NCBI RefSeq assembly: GCF_932294415.1
Contig: NC_065536.1
Location: 5,652,974 to 5,716,973 of the forward strand
DNA length: 64,000 nt
Reading direction: 5' to 3'
Source of the DNA: Quercus robur
Taxonomy: Eukaryota > Streptophyta > Magnoliopsida > Fagales > Fagaceae
Shown: positions 46,963 to 57,431 of the stretch, one piece after another
Layout of the letters: each line of letters opens with the position of its first letter
Numbering within the stretch: the first letter of the stretch is position 1
The notes under the pieces: generated by a model
Told to the model about the DNA's origin: nothing
The model's input: the letters and a program-made list of their open reading frames with translations, nothing else
Database searches by the model: none
Made by a program: the position numbers and the translations under genes

Positions 46963-47241
46963 TATATATAGCGTACCTCTCTTCCCTCATTTCCAATATT
47001 TTCAGCAAGACATCGTTGTTAGAGAGGAGTCGTCAGCCTTGTCAGAGCACTCCGTTGAGAATCTATACCCGTCGGCTATTTCATCCGTCAACTACTCTTT
47101 GCCCAGTGTGGTAAGTGCTTCATTCTCGTTTTTCATCATCATTTTTTCAATGTTACATTTTGTGTCTACATTTTTGTTAGACCTACACACCCGTCAACAA
47201 TTTTAGACCCATCAGTCTTAGGTTTTATCGTCAATTTGTAG
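46963..47241 (+). promoter_or_regulatory. TATA box, 5' UTR and leader intron of the antisense gene
   Basis: TATATATA at 46963-46970 is followed by a CpG-rich leader that ends at a good donor, GTGTG/GTAAGTG (47110/47111). An acceptor TTTGTAG ends at 47241, 3 bp before the ATG. This gives the antisense gene its own promoter, pointing against the retrotransposon transcript. Confidence 0.6.
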
Positions 47242-47244
47242 GAA

Positions 47245-49348
47245 ATGTCTAGTGCGTCAAGTAACCAGTCAGTGGTCCGTGACGGGACGGAATACGAGGA
47301 GGTATACCCGTCTGGTCATAAAGACCAAGAGAGTCTCGGTGAAGATAGGAGTCCGTCTGCTTCTTCTTCATCCTCAACAGATGAGGATATGGAGATGGTT
47401 GAGGAAGAAGGTTCTTCTAGTGACGACGGGGATCAAGCACTGGGACCCGTTGTTGGTGCTGGTGGACTTAGGAGTTCATCATGCTACCAGAGTGGACGGT
47501 GCATAGATTCACATCCGTCATCAAGGAGAGACACTTCAGCACTTTTAGGACAAACTTCCAAATTCCAGACAACATTTCCATCCGTCTACCATATGTGTCG
47601 AAGAAGTGTTACTACGATGGTGTAGAAGGTGTCGGAGTGTACGAGCAGATGCTGAAGGCAGGACTTCGGTTTCCGCTAAGTACACTTCGTAGAGAACTCT
47701 TATATTATCTGGGACTGTCCATCACCCAGATATCTCCAAACGCCTGGAGGGTCTTCATAGCGATGGAAATCCTCTATGGAGCAATGACGGACGGACGTAG
47801 GAGGTTGACGGTGCGTGAATTCCTTCATTGCTACCGTCCAGATGAGATCGATAGATTAAGGGGGATGTACAGTTTTGCTAGTAGAAGCCCTTTGTTGAAG
47901 GTCATCTTTGAGACTCCCGACTCAAATAGAGACTGGAAGAGTTATTACTTTTTTCTAGAGGGTAACACGTGGATGAACCGTCCTGGGGAGACGGAGTACA
48001 TGCCTGTTGACACAACTTGGGGAGTAATACACCCTTCATGTATGCACCCGTCCGAACTTTATAATCTTTTTCATACCGTCCATTATAATTTTTATAACCG
48101 TCTATTTCTCTGCAGGTAGACGGCACCCACAAGTTAGTGTTGAGGAATTTGGTTTCCTTGAAAAGATTTTCCAGAAGACTAAGCCGGAAGAAAGGACCTG
48201 GGCCAAGTTAGTGAACCCAAAAACAATACACTGGTATTGTGACGGTCCCGAACCTACCCGTGAAGCCATTATATACGACGAAAGAGTCCACAGACGTAAG
48301 TCCGTCAACTTTTACTTTTCGAAATTAGTCTTTAACTTGTGTAAATAGCTTCATCCGTCCTGTATTACAGAAATGGATGACGCAAAGAGGAGGGCACTGA
48401 TAAAATCGCTAGCCGTCAAACAAAAGGAGACAGGCGAAGTTGTGGTTCCCAAGGGGTTGGGGTCGTCGGCGAAGAGGAAACAGCCGCCTAAGTCTGACCG
48501 TCCATATAAGCAGCAGAAGGTTCCTTTGGAACCCGTTGTGGGCTTGATGTCTGAGGGAGCGAAGACCGTCACCCCAGCAAAACATGGATCCGGCAAGGGC
48601 TTAATGCAGGCCCCATCCACCAGCCAGGAGAAGCCTCCTCCTCTTCTCTGTGATGACTCGAAATTTGCGTTGGAGAAACTTTCGTCGATAATTTCCACGG
48701 AGGATTACGAGGATCTGGGAAATCATTCAACAGAGGCAATGGGGGAGATGGGTTTGTTCGCCGTTGCACAGGTAATTTTTATCCGTCAATATGTGTCCGT
48801 CCACTTTTCTTAGCCTTCTGTTTAACACCCTTTTAACTTGTTTATTTCAGTCCTTGGTTATGATGAAGGGCTTGATGGACCGGTGCCTAAACCGTGAGGC
48901 GGCTCTGGAACGTGTACGGGCAAAAGCTGAGCAGACGGAGGACGAACTCGGTCAACTTCATAAGTGGAAGTCCACAATGGAGAAGAAGTTCGACCTGTCT
49001 GAGAAGACTAGGAAAGAGCTTGAGCAGAGGACGGAGGAAGCTGGGAAGGCCTTGAAGGGTAAAGACGAGGAGATTAAGGACTTGAAGGAAAAGCTCCGTC
49101 AAGCCAAGGAGGACGCTGTCAGTGAGTATTGAGACTCCGAGGCTTTGTTGAAAGAGCTGGGGGGATCGTTCCTTCAAGGCTTCGACGATGCACTCCGTTA
49201 GCTTAAAAAAGCCTACCCTGACCTGGACTTGTCAATGATAACCGTTAATGATCAAGATCAGACATTTGCTCTGCCCGCCGCTTTAGAGAATACGGACGAC
49301 CTTTTTGGTGAAGATGTTGTTCAGGGTGACGGAGAATCTGTCCTGTAA
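47245..49348 (+). pseudogene. antisense spliced gene in the retrotransposon ('putative gypsy type transposon' family)
   Basis: Exons by splice motif and phase: 47245-48039, 48116-48295, 48371-48771 and 48851-49348. The protein begins MSSASSNQSVVRDG with an acidic Ser-rich region. A globular part follows (FRTNFQIPDNISIRLP, GVGVYEQMLKAGLRFPLS, LGLSITQISPNAWRVF, TVREFLHCY), then a Lys/Pro-rich linker and a C-terminal coiled coil (about 48875-49125). This matches the plant protein family annotated as putative gypsy type transposon (Pfam Transposase_28, from memory). Its function is unknown. Lesions: a frameshift near 47478 between the acidic and globular parts, TGA at 49130 and TAG at 49199, before the natural-looking TAA at 49346. 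Both stops look like C-to-T changes of CGA and CAG codons. Introns are intact. Confidence 0.75.
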
Positions 49349-50105
49349 TTATGTTCATTGTTTTGGTGATCCGTCCGCTTGGAAGACAGTTTTATATCAC
49401 CTTAGTGACCGTCCACTTTATGGACTTGTAATTATTTTCACCTTTTTGGTGATTCGTCCACTTTATGGACAGTTTTATACCACATTAGTGACCGTCCACT
49501 TTGTGGACTTGTAATTATGATCATCGTTTTGGTGATCCGTCCACTTTGAGGACTTGTAAATATGTTCACCATTTTGGTGATTCGTCCACTTTGTGGAGAA
49601 TGTAAATTATACCACCGTTTAGGTGATCCGTCCACTTTGTGGATAGTTCTTTCACGCTGTTGGTGATCCGTCCACTCTGTGGACTTATTTTGAATTTGTC
49701 CATTTTGGATTTCCAATCGTCATCCTCGTGGGATGGTCCGTCCATTTTATGGTCGTGTTTTATATCCATCCATTTTGGACTACATTCGTCACCCTTGTAG
49801 GGTGATCCGTCCACTTCGTGGACTGATTTTGGACTCATCCATTCTGGACTTCCAATCGTCATCCTCGTGGGATGGTCCGTCCATTTTATGGTCGTGTGTT
49901 ATATCCGTCCATTTTGGACTACATTCGTCACCCTTGTAGGGCGATCCGTCCACTTTGTGGACTTGCTTTTGTATTCGTCCTGTTGGGACTATATTCGTCC
50001 CCCTCGTGGGATGATCCGTCCATCTTGCAGACTTATTTTGTGTCTGTCCCTTTTGGACTTCATGTTGTCACCCTCGTAGGATGATCCGTCCATCTTGTGG
50101 ACTAT
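49349..50105. repeat. tandem minisatellite in the retrotransposon
   Basis: More than a dozen imperfect units of about 40-70 bp are each built around GATCCGTCCACTTTGTGGAC, whose GTCCAC...GTGGAC core is a short dyad. Units vary by TTTTGGTGAT or CCTCGTGGGAT spacers. It lies just beyond the end of the antisense gene, between it and pol. Such hypervariable arrays are known in the 3' part of Tat-group elements. Confidence 0.9.
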
Positions 50106-50309
50106 AATAATAACAAATCCATGTAGAAAATCAAAATTGTATCTGATTATTATTCTAAATAGAAATGCATAAGGGAAAAGTGCCTGCCCCCTTGGGCTTT
50201 AAAAAGGCACTACTAGATTGTAGCAAAAAATAGTTGAAGAAAAACTAATAATTAAAAAACTTAAAATAAACTGGTCAATCGGGGGCCGTTGCTGTTCGCC
50301 GTGTTACTA

Positions 50310-50840
50310 TCACTGGTAGTACTTTCTCAAGTGCTCGACGTTCCATGGATGAGGCAGCTTCTTTCCGTCTGTTGTCTCCAGGTGGTAGGTTCCTTTCCTT
50401 TGCCATGACGTAACTCGGTATGGTCCTTCGCAATTGGGGCCGAGCTTTCCCTGTGTAGGGTCTCTAGCAACTCCCATGACCTTCCTGAGTACGAGATCTC
50501 CTACTTGGAAGTCTCTGTGTCGGACCCGAGAGTTGTAGTGTCTGGCCATGCGATCCTGGTATCTAGCGAGCCTTTGCTCCGTCGCTGACCTAACCTCGTC
50601 TATCAGGTCCAACTGTAGCCGCATTGTTTCGTCATTCCTGCTCTCATCATGGTTGTGAACCCTGTAACTTGTGAACCCAACTTCAGTTGGGATGACCGCC
50701 TCGCTCCCGTACGTTAGTCGGAATGGCGTCTCTCCAGTTGGGGTCCTCGCCGTTGTCCTGTATGCCCATAGTAAACTTGGCAATTCTTCAGGCCATATGC
50801 TCTTTGCCCCCTCGAGCCGAGTCTTGATAATTTTAAGCAA
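50310..50840 (-). pseudogene. integrase C-terminal part of pol (separated)
   Basis: The 176-codon frame is not a separate gene. It holds the C-terminal part of the integrase: WPEELPSLLWAYRTTARTPT, TPFRLTYGSEAVIPTEVG, VGDLVLRKVMG and GKLGPNCEGPYRV, ending HPWNVEHLRKYYQ. It was cut off from the rest of pol by a nonsense codon and an out-of-frame 329-bp duplication just upstream. Confidence 0.9.
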
Positions 50841-51436
50841 AGATCGGTTTGTGACTTCAACCTGGCCATTAGCCTGAGGATGGGCGGGTGACGAGTAGTG
50901 GTTTTTTATTCCTAGCTGGGAGCAAAACTCCCGGAAGTAGTCGTTGTCGAACTGCCTCCCGTTATCTGAGACAAGGACTCTAGGAATACCAAACCTGCAT
51001 ATGATGCACCTTCAGACAAAACTTCTAATGTTCTTCTCCGTGATGGTGGCCAAAGCTTCCGCCTCTACCCATTTTGTAAAGTAGTCAATACCCACTACCA
51101 AGAACTTGGCAATTCTTCAGGCCATATGCTCTTTACCCCCTCGAGCCGAGTCTTAATAATTTTAAGCAGGGATCGGTTTGTGACTTCAACCTGGCCATTA
51201 GCCTGAGGATGGGCGGGTGACGAGTAGTGGTTTTTTATTCCTAGCTGGGAGCAAAACTCCCAGAAGTAGTCATTGTCGAACTGCCTCCCGTTATCTGAGA
51301 TAAGGACTCTAGGAATACCAAACCTGCATATGATGCACCTTCAGACAAAACTTCTAATGTTCTTCTCCGTGATGGTGGCCAAAGCTTCCGCCTCTACCCA
51401 TTTTGTAAAGTAGTCAATACCCACTACCAAGAACTT
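50779..51436 (-). repeat. 329-bp tandem duplication within integrase
   Basis: 50779-51107 and 51108-51436 are direct copies, with about seven differences by eye. The junction shares AACTT. Because 329 is not a multiple of three, the duplication shifts the integrase frame. Both copies carry the same TGA (51341-51343 and 51012-51014) in place of what is normally a Trp codon. Confidence 0.95.
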
Positions 51437-54400
51437 CAGCTGTCGTACCGCCGTTGGGAAAGGTCCCATAATGTCTAGTACCCACTGAGCGAACGGCCAT
51501 GGAGCCGTCATCAGGGTCAGCTCCTCGGTTGGCTGTCTAATAATATTGCTGAATCTCTGGCATTTGTCGCAGCTCTTAACGTAAGACTCAGCATCCTTCT
51601 GCATGGTTGGCCAGTAATTCCCAGCTCGTACTAGTTTGTGCACCAACGACCTCGATCCAGAATGGTTCCCGCATATCCCTTCGTGTATTTCCCTCATTAC
51701 ATAGTCTGCCTCTTCAGCTCCCAGGCATCTTAGATATGGACGGGAGAAACCTCTCTTGTACAGGATGTCTTTTATCAAGACGAACCTCGCCGCCTGGACC
51801 TTTAGTTTCCTTGCCGCCTCCTTCTCGTCCGGCAGTAACCCGTTCTTCAAGTATGAAATTATCGGTGTGGTCCAGTTACTTTCGGAGCATATCTCCTGCA
51901 TGTTGCCAGGGTCTATTAGTGGAGAAAGTTGAACAAAAGAAAGTACATTACCCGGTGTTATCATATGATCTGCTGAAGCGGTTTTGGCCAACCGGTCGGC
52001 GAGCTCATTTTCTTCCCTGGGAATTTGGATGACCTTGGCTTCTAGGTCGTTGATTCTCGCCCTTACTTGATCAAGATATCTCTTCATCCTTTCCCCCTTG
52101 CATTCATAATCTCCGTTCACATGATTGGTTACGACCTGAGAGTCGCAGTAAATGATTACGCTCTTGGCTCCTGCGACTTTGGCTAGGTCAAGGCCTGCTA
52201 CCACTGCTTCGTATTCCGCTTCATTGTTGGTGGTGGGGAAGTCTAGACGGACCATACATTCAATCCTGTCTCTTTCAGGGGACAACAATACGATGCCGGC
52301 TCCCCCGGCTCGCCTATTGGATGATTCGTCGGTATATATGCTCCACTGAGGGGACTCTTCTGCCCCCTTGTCTACATCATGAGTAAATTTTGCTATGAAG
52401 TCGGCTACGATCTGTCCTTTAATGGCAGCACGTGGGCGGTATTTGATATCAAATTCGGTCAACTCTATCGCCCACAACGTCAGTCGACCCGCAGCTTCAG
52501 GATTGCTCAATGCCCTTCGCAAGGGCTTGTCGGTCATTACGTTCACGGTATGGGCTTGAAAGTAGGGCTTGAGCTTGCGAGTCGCCGTGACTAACGCAAA
52601 AGCGAGCTTCTCTATAGGTGGGTATCTTTCTTCGGCACCGCGGAGCTCCCGGCTGGCGTAGTATACAGGCTTCTGTACCCTGTCCTCTTCTCTGATTAAG
52701 GCCGCGCTGACTGCGACAGGGGAGACAGCCAAGTAGAGGAAGAGTTCTTCACCTGGTTGCGAGGGACTCAGTAGAGGTGGTGAGGATAGATAGGCTTTTA
52801 ACTCTTCGAATGCTCGTTGACACTCGTCTGTCCACTCGAAAGACTTCTTTAACGTGCGGAAGAAGGGAAAACACTTATCCGTGGCTCTCGACACGAATCT
52901 ATTTAATGCCGCTATCTTTCCGTTAAGGCTTTGTACTTCCTTCACATTTCTCGGGGGTGCCATCTCTATTATGGCTCGGATTTTGTCTGGATTAGCCTCA
53001 ATCCCCCTTTGAGATACCATGAATCCCAGGAATTTTCCTGCTGTTACACCGAATGCGCACTTTCCCGAATTGAGTTTCATGTTATAGGATCGAAGCGTGC
53101 CGAATGTTTCCCTAAGATCTTCCAGGTGGTCTTCCTCCTTCCAGCTCTTCACTAGCATGTCTTCGACGTAGACCTGGACATTCCTCCCGATTTGCTGCGT
53201 GAACATCTTGTTCATCAGCCTTTGGTATGTCGCTCCCGCATTTTTTAGGCCAAATGACATTACCTTGTAGCAGAAGAGGCCTTGATTGGTCACGAACGAA
53301 GTCTTCTCCTGATCGGCCTCGTGCATGCGGATCTGGTTATAACCTGAGAAAGCGTCTATGAAGCTCAGTAACTGGTGTTGGGCCGTCGAGTCTATTAGGA
53401 CGTCGACCCTTGGAAGGGGATAGCTATCTTTGAGACACGCCTTGTTAAGATCGGTGAAGTCCACGCACATCCACCACTTGCCGTTCGCTTTTTTAACCAT
53501 TACTACGTTCGCTAACCAATCGAGATAGTAGACTTCCTTAATGAAGCTTGCCTCTTGTAGTTTGCGGACTTCTTCCGCTATTGCTTGGTCTCTTTTCGGG
53601 GCGAACACTCTTTTCTTCTGTCGGACGGGTGGAAAAGAGGGCAATACATTCAATTTATGTACCATGACCGAAGGATCGATTCTTGGCATGTCGTCATGAC
53701 TCCAGACGAACACATCTTGATTGCTCTTTAAGAAAGCTATGAGCTCTTGGCGGATTGCGGGTTTGGCGAGCGTTCCAATCTTGGTTGTTCGGTCCGGATT
53801 GGAGCTGTCGAGAGTTATCTCCTCTAGCTTCTTTGTTGGTTCTGCCACCGTTCGGTGCTCTTCTATGTTCAAGGCCTGGATTTGGTCTTCCATCTCCACC
53901 ATTGCCACATAGCATTCCTGTGCGGCCATTTGACTTCCGCGGAGCTCTCCTACTCCATAATCCGTAGGAAATTTGATCATTAGGTGGTAAGTTGATGTCA
54001 CCGCCTTCCACGAGTTGAGCGTGGGTCGTCCGAGGATAGCATTGTATGCGGACGAGCAATCGACCACCAGGAAGGTTACGTCCCTGGTGATTTGCTGGGG
54101 ATAATCGCCTACCGTCACTGGTAACGTGACCGCGCCCAAAAGGAATACCCGGCTCCCTCCGAAACCAACGAGCGGGGCATTCGTCGGCATCAATCGCTCC
54201 TTGTCAATCCTCATTTGCTGGAACGTCGGATAGTACAAGATATCGGCTGAGTTGCCGTTGTCGACCAACACCCGGTGCATGTTGTAGTCTCCTACCCGCA
54301 TGCTGACGACGAGGGCATCATCGTGTGGATGGTGTAGGCGTCGTGCATCTTCTTCTGAGAACCCGATAATGGGGCCTTCTTTCCTTGCTATCTTCGGCAC

Positions 54401-55312
54401 GGTGCCCGTCAGCTGGACGCTCTGCACCATCCGGAGGTACATTTTGCGAGCCTTTTTTGAAGACCCGGCTGCAACTGTTCCTCCAATTATCATCCTTATG
54501 TCCCCTATGGGAGGTCTTGGTCGCTCGTTCTCTCGCCGGGGGTGTTGTTCTTGTGGGGGTGGATCCGTTCTCTCCTTACTGACGAACTTTTGCAGCTTTC
54601 CTTGTCGGATAAGGGCTTCAATTTGCTGCTTCAAGTCGTAGCAATCGGCTGTGTCGTGACCATGGTCACGGTGGAAGTGGCAATATTTGTCCCTGGATTG
54701 TTTGTTGGGATCACTCTTTAGCTTTCCCGGGAACGTCAAGGCCCCTTTGTCCTTAATCTGCATTAGGACTTGGTCTATCGGGGCGGTTAACGGGGTGAAA
54801 CTTGTGAACCTTTCGCCCATGGGTTTAGGGCGTCTCTCCTCCCTTCGGTCTCCCATCCTGCCTTTCTTCCGCCCCTGGTCCTGTCGGGGGTCTTCTTGCC
54901 TGTCTCTTTTCTTGGGCCTATCTTCTCGGGCTAATAGCGCATCTTCAGCGTTCATATATTTGGTGGCCCTGTAAAGCACCTCTGACATGGTCTTTGGGTC
55001 GTTTTTGTATAGGGAGAACAAAAACTTACCCCCCTTCAGCCCATTCATGAATGCTGCTACTAGTATCTTGTCGTCGGCTTCGTCGATCGAGAGCGCCTCT
55101 TTATTGAAGCGTGATATGTAGACCCTTAATGTCTCCTCCTCTCGCTGCTTGATATTCATTAAACAAGCTGTGGACTTCTTATACCGATGTCCTCCAATGA
55201 AGTGCGTAGTAAATTGAGCGCTTAGCTCCTTGAAGGTGCTGATGGAGTTGGGTGCTAGCCGCTGAACCAAATCTTTGCTACGCCCTTTAGGGTTGTAGGA
55301 AAGGCCCTGCAC
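51341..55312 (-). pseudogene. gag (C-terminal part)-protease-RT-RNase H-integrase frame
   Basis: One open frame of 1323 codons; its first ATG is internal to gag, so it is not a true start. In order: the gag core (STFKELSAQFTTHFIGGHRY), a CX2H-type zinc motif near residue 215, aspartic protease with VDNGNSADILYY near 350, reverse transcriptase at about 590-760, RNase H with IYTDESS near 990 and conserved Glu and Asp residues after it, then the integrase HHCC finger (about 1210-1255) and the start of the catalytic core (GIDYFTKWVEAE). Two oddities: the RT catalytic box reads YVEDM instead of YVDDM (E at residue 717, codon 53162-53164), and RNase H has TDE instead of the usual TDG. It ends at a TGA at 51341. 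Confidence 0.93.
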
Positions 55313-55872
55313 ATAATCGCGTCTGCCACTCCCTGAAGGTGCATCAGGGTCTTGAAGGTCTCTAGGTGATCTAGAGAGTCCTTGACCCCATCATAACTAT
55401 CCATATTTGGCATGCGGAACTTACTTGGCAGGGGGAAGGAGTTGATGGTTGTCGTAAATGGCGAGTCAGTCCGGTTTACAAGGTCGTCAAGATCACTGGA
55501 CACTCGTCCCTTGAGAGCGTTCATCATCACTTTCATCTGTTCTTTCATCGCCTGCATCTCCGCGATGATGGGTGGCGGAGCCGTATTTGCCAGAGAAGGA
55601 ATGCTAATGTCCCGTCACTCTGGTCTGCTTGGGGCGTTGCTGGCCTATGGTCCTTCGTGATTCCTCCTTTTAGCGCTGGTCCCTTCTTGATCTGCTCCTT
55701 GGTTATTGGGAGCCGCATTTTTCTGGTTCAGCTGCTCTTCTAGGTCGTGGTTTTGTTTGGTGAGGCGCTCCATGGTTGTGGCGAGCGTCCTGACCTGTCT
55801 CTCAAGAGCAGTCGTAGGGGCTTCTTCTTCTTGAACGTCGTTAGTGGTCGCCATTAAGCGAGTGAGTACCAT
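55255..55872 (-). pseudogene. gag N-terminal part, broken
   Basis: A start at 55872 (MVLTRLMATTND) opens gag with a predicted coiled coil (ALERQVRTLATTMERLTKQN). Two nonsense codons interrupt it, TAG at 55647-55645 and TGA at 55617-55615. The same frame then continues through EMQAMKEQMKVMMNALKGR and FPLPSKFRMPNMDSYDGVKD. Near 55262 a one-base loss moves the reading into the frame of the main pol ORF (at WFS/RLAPNSIS). Confidence 0.85.
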
Positions 55873-55909
55873 GTAACTCTTTTGTCTAGGAAGCGATAAT
55901 GTGCTACGC

Positions 55910-55927
55910 TTCCCACAGACGGCGCCA
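55910..55927 (-). promoter_or_regulatory. primer-binding site
   Basis: Minus-strand TGGCGCCGTCTGTGGGAA lies two bases inside the 5' LTR. TGGCGCC pairs with a tRNA 3' end of the GGCGCCA type, as commonly seen in plant Ty3/gypsy elements. Confidence 0.75.
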
Positions 55928-55929
55928 AC

Positions 55930-56441
55930 TGATGATGCCGAAAATATCATCAATAGGTCACACAGCACTCACGACTCGAAGCGAACCTGCACAACAAAAA
56001 CAATCGAAAGAAAACCTTAGAGAGCATCGGTGTGGTGCCGACCAAATACTCTCCGAAGGTCAAGTTAGAACTATTCTAACAACTCTAGAGTGCTAGAGAG
56101 GGTAAATTATGTGTACCTTGATTTGCGAGGGTATTGAAGCTTTTATAGTAGAAGAAAATCGGCTTCCCTTCCTTGGACTAGAAGTCTTTTCCTTATGGGA
56201 CTCTTCCTCTAACAATCCCAAGCGTGATGGACAAGTATTTCCTTGTAGAGTGGGTTTTTCACTAAGACAGATCTTCTAGAATTCTCTTTGTGCGAACATC
56301 CTGATTTTCCTAGGGTTCCCTCGGATTCCAAACGTGTACACCAAGTATTTTAAGTGACGCTAAGTCCTCGGCCCACGCTTAATATTGGCCCATGAGTCCG
56401 AATCCGTCAGGCCCAATGTTCTGCGATTTCTTACCCCATCA
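55930..56441 (-). repeat. 5' LTR (right)
   Basis: Same length as the left LTR; drives minus-strand transcription. Its outer edge lies 357 bp upstream of the ATG of the GUB_WAK gene, pointing away from it. Confidence 0.95.
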
Positions 56442-56446
56442 TCTAT

Positions 56447-56798
56447 GAAACTGTATCTAAATTTTATCCTAATTTGTTTGCTTCAAATGTCTCGTTTGAA
56501 CGGTAATTGTTTTTAATCACTATGAGTGGGGGAGTTGGATTCAATGCAACTCTTAGTCTCTCCAATAAAAGCTGAAGGAGGAGGGGCACGATTCTTGCCA
56601 TTCATAGGGTGGTAATGCACCTCCATTGGATTTCCAGATTTAATGGTTTCCATAGTGTACTATTTGATATTTTTATATTTTAATGGTCCCACAAAGGTTT
56701 ACTTAGCTGACCTTTAATTTGTGAATTTCGATTCTATATATAGACCCTTTCCTCTTTGAACTTCTTGCTTCCCTTAAGTTTTTTCCCTAGTCTTAACA
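56447..56798 (+). promoter_or_regulatory. promoter of the GUB_WAK gene
   Basis: TATATATAGA at 56735-56744 lies about 55-64 bp before the ATG at 56799, a good TATA-box position for a short leader. The LTR retrotransposon inserted about 290 bp upstream of this TATA box, so more distal control sequence was displaced by 10 kb. Confidence 0.65.
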
Positions 56799-57431
56799 AT
56801 GAACACTTTAGTGAGGATAGTTATGATGTTTCTTTTTCTCATTTTAGTAACCCATGTGTCAGAAGCATACAATACTTGCCCTAAATGTGGCAGCATTGAT
56901 GTTCCATACCCTCTTAGCACTGATGACAACTGTGGAGACCCTAGGTATAAAGTCTATTGCAACAATGGCATTCTTGAGTTCTTGTCAGCTAGAGGGTTTT
57001 ACTACAAGATCCTCAGTATTAATCCAAGAGCTTATAAGCTCATTATAAGCCCACCCCCAATACAGAAAGGCACATGTTATTCTTCTGATTTCAGTTCAGA
57101 AGGGTTAAAGCTTGATGAGAACTTGCCCTTCAACATATCAACTGATAACACTGTCACGTTGTTTAATTGCACTGACCGCCTTCTTTACTCGCCTCTGAAT
57201 TGTTCTTCAACCAGCTTTTGTAGGCAGTTTGAAGACAATGTGGAGGAGGGAATTGGGTGTAAGAATACCCTTTGCTGCCATTGCTTGAAAGATTCTGCCA
57301 TGACTTCACATATGATAAGGATCAGGGCTATAGGGTGCACTGCTTATACTTCAATGGTGAATATGAAGCCTGGATCTTCCTTTGATTCATGGACTTATGG
57401 TATTGGGCTTCAATGGGTGCCCCTCAATTGA
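56799..57431 (+). CDS. secreted GUB_WAK-domain protein, kinase-less WAK-like
   Basis: A 210-residue single-exon product. Residues 1-23 (MNTLVRIVMMFLFLILVTHVSEA) are a clear signal peptide. The mature part starts with CPKCGSIDVPYPLS...NCGDPRYKVYCNNG, the Cys pattern of the galacturonan-binding domain of wall-associated receptor kinases, with several NxS/T sites (NIS, NCT, NCS). A Cys-rich second half (CKNTLCCHC) leads to IGCTAYTSMV and an end at GIGLQWVPLN. WAK-like kinases normally continue with another Cys-containing segment, a membrane helix and a kinase; none follows here. It is either a genuine secreted GUB_WAK protein or a truncated WAKL gene. Shifting one frame at the stop gives a further short open stretch and a possible donor (AAAAAG/GTATGT at 57455), so a one-base loss is conceivable. 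Likely apoplastic. Confidence 0.85.
   Translation: MNTLVRIVMMFLFLILVTHVSEAYNTCPKCGSIDVPYPLSTDDNCGDPRYKVYCNNGILEFLSARGFYYKILSINPRAYKLIISPPPIQKGTCYSSDFSSEGLKLDENLPFNISTDNTVTLFNCTDRLLYSPLNCSSTSFCRQFEDNVEEGIGCKNTLCCHCLKDSAMTSHMIRIRAIGCTAYTSMVNMKPGSSFDSWTYGIGLQWVPLN

Larger units (their letters stand above)
46153..56441 (-). mobile_element. Ty3/gypsy LTR retrotransposon, Tat-like, 10.3 kb
   Basis: Two 512-bp LTRs (46153-46664 and 55930-56441), each beginning TGATG and ending CATCA on the plus strand, are flanked by the 5-bp duplication TCTAT (46148-46152 and 56442-56446). Transcription is on the minus strand: the 5' LTR is the right one, followed by a TTGGCGCCGTCTGTGG primer-binding site. Gag and pol follow, then an antisense gene, and a purine-rich tract (GTGAAGGGGGCAA) abuts the left LTR. 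By eye the LTRs differ at about 15 of 512 positions, nearly all transitions, so the insertion is fairly recent. The gag zinc motif CHFHRDHGHDTADCY, the pol order protease-RT-RNase H-integrase and the extra antisense gene point to the Tat group. Multiple lesions make it non-autonomous today. Confidence 0.93.

Noticed and set aside
49305..50084. Repeat-rich frames on both strands (for example HKVDESPKW-type and ILWSCVI-type repeats)
   Set aside because: Translations of the minisatellite; repeats shift frame between units, so no selected protein.
51607..54974. Several plus-strand frames over the pol region
   Set aside because: Opposite-strand shadows of the retrotransposon pol frame; none continues the antisense gene.
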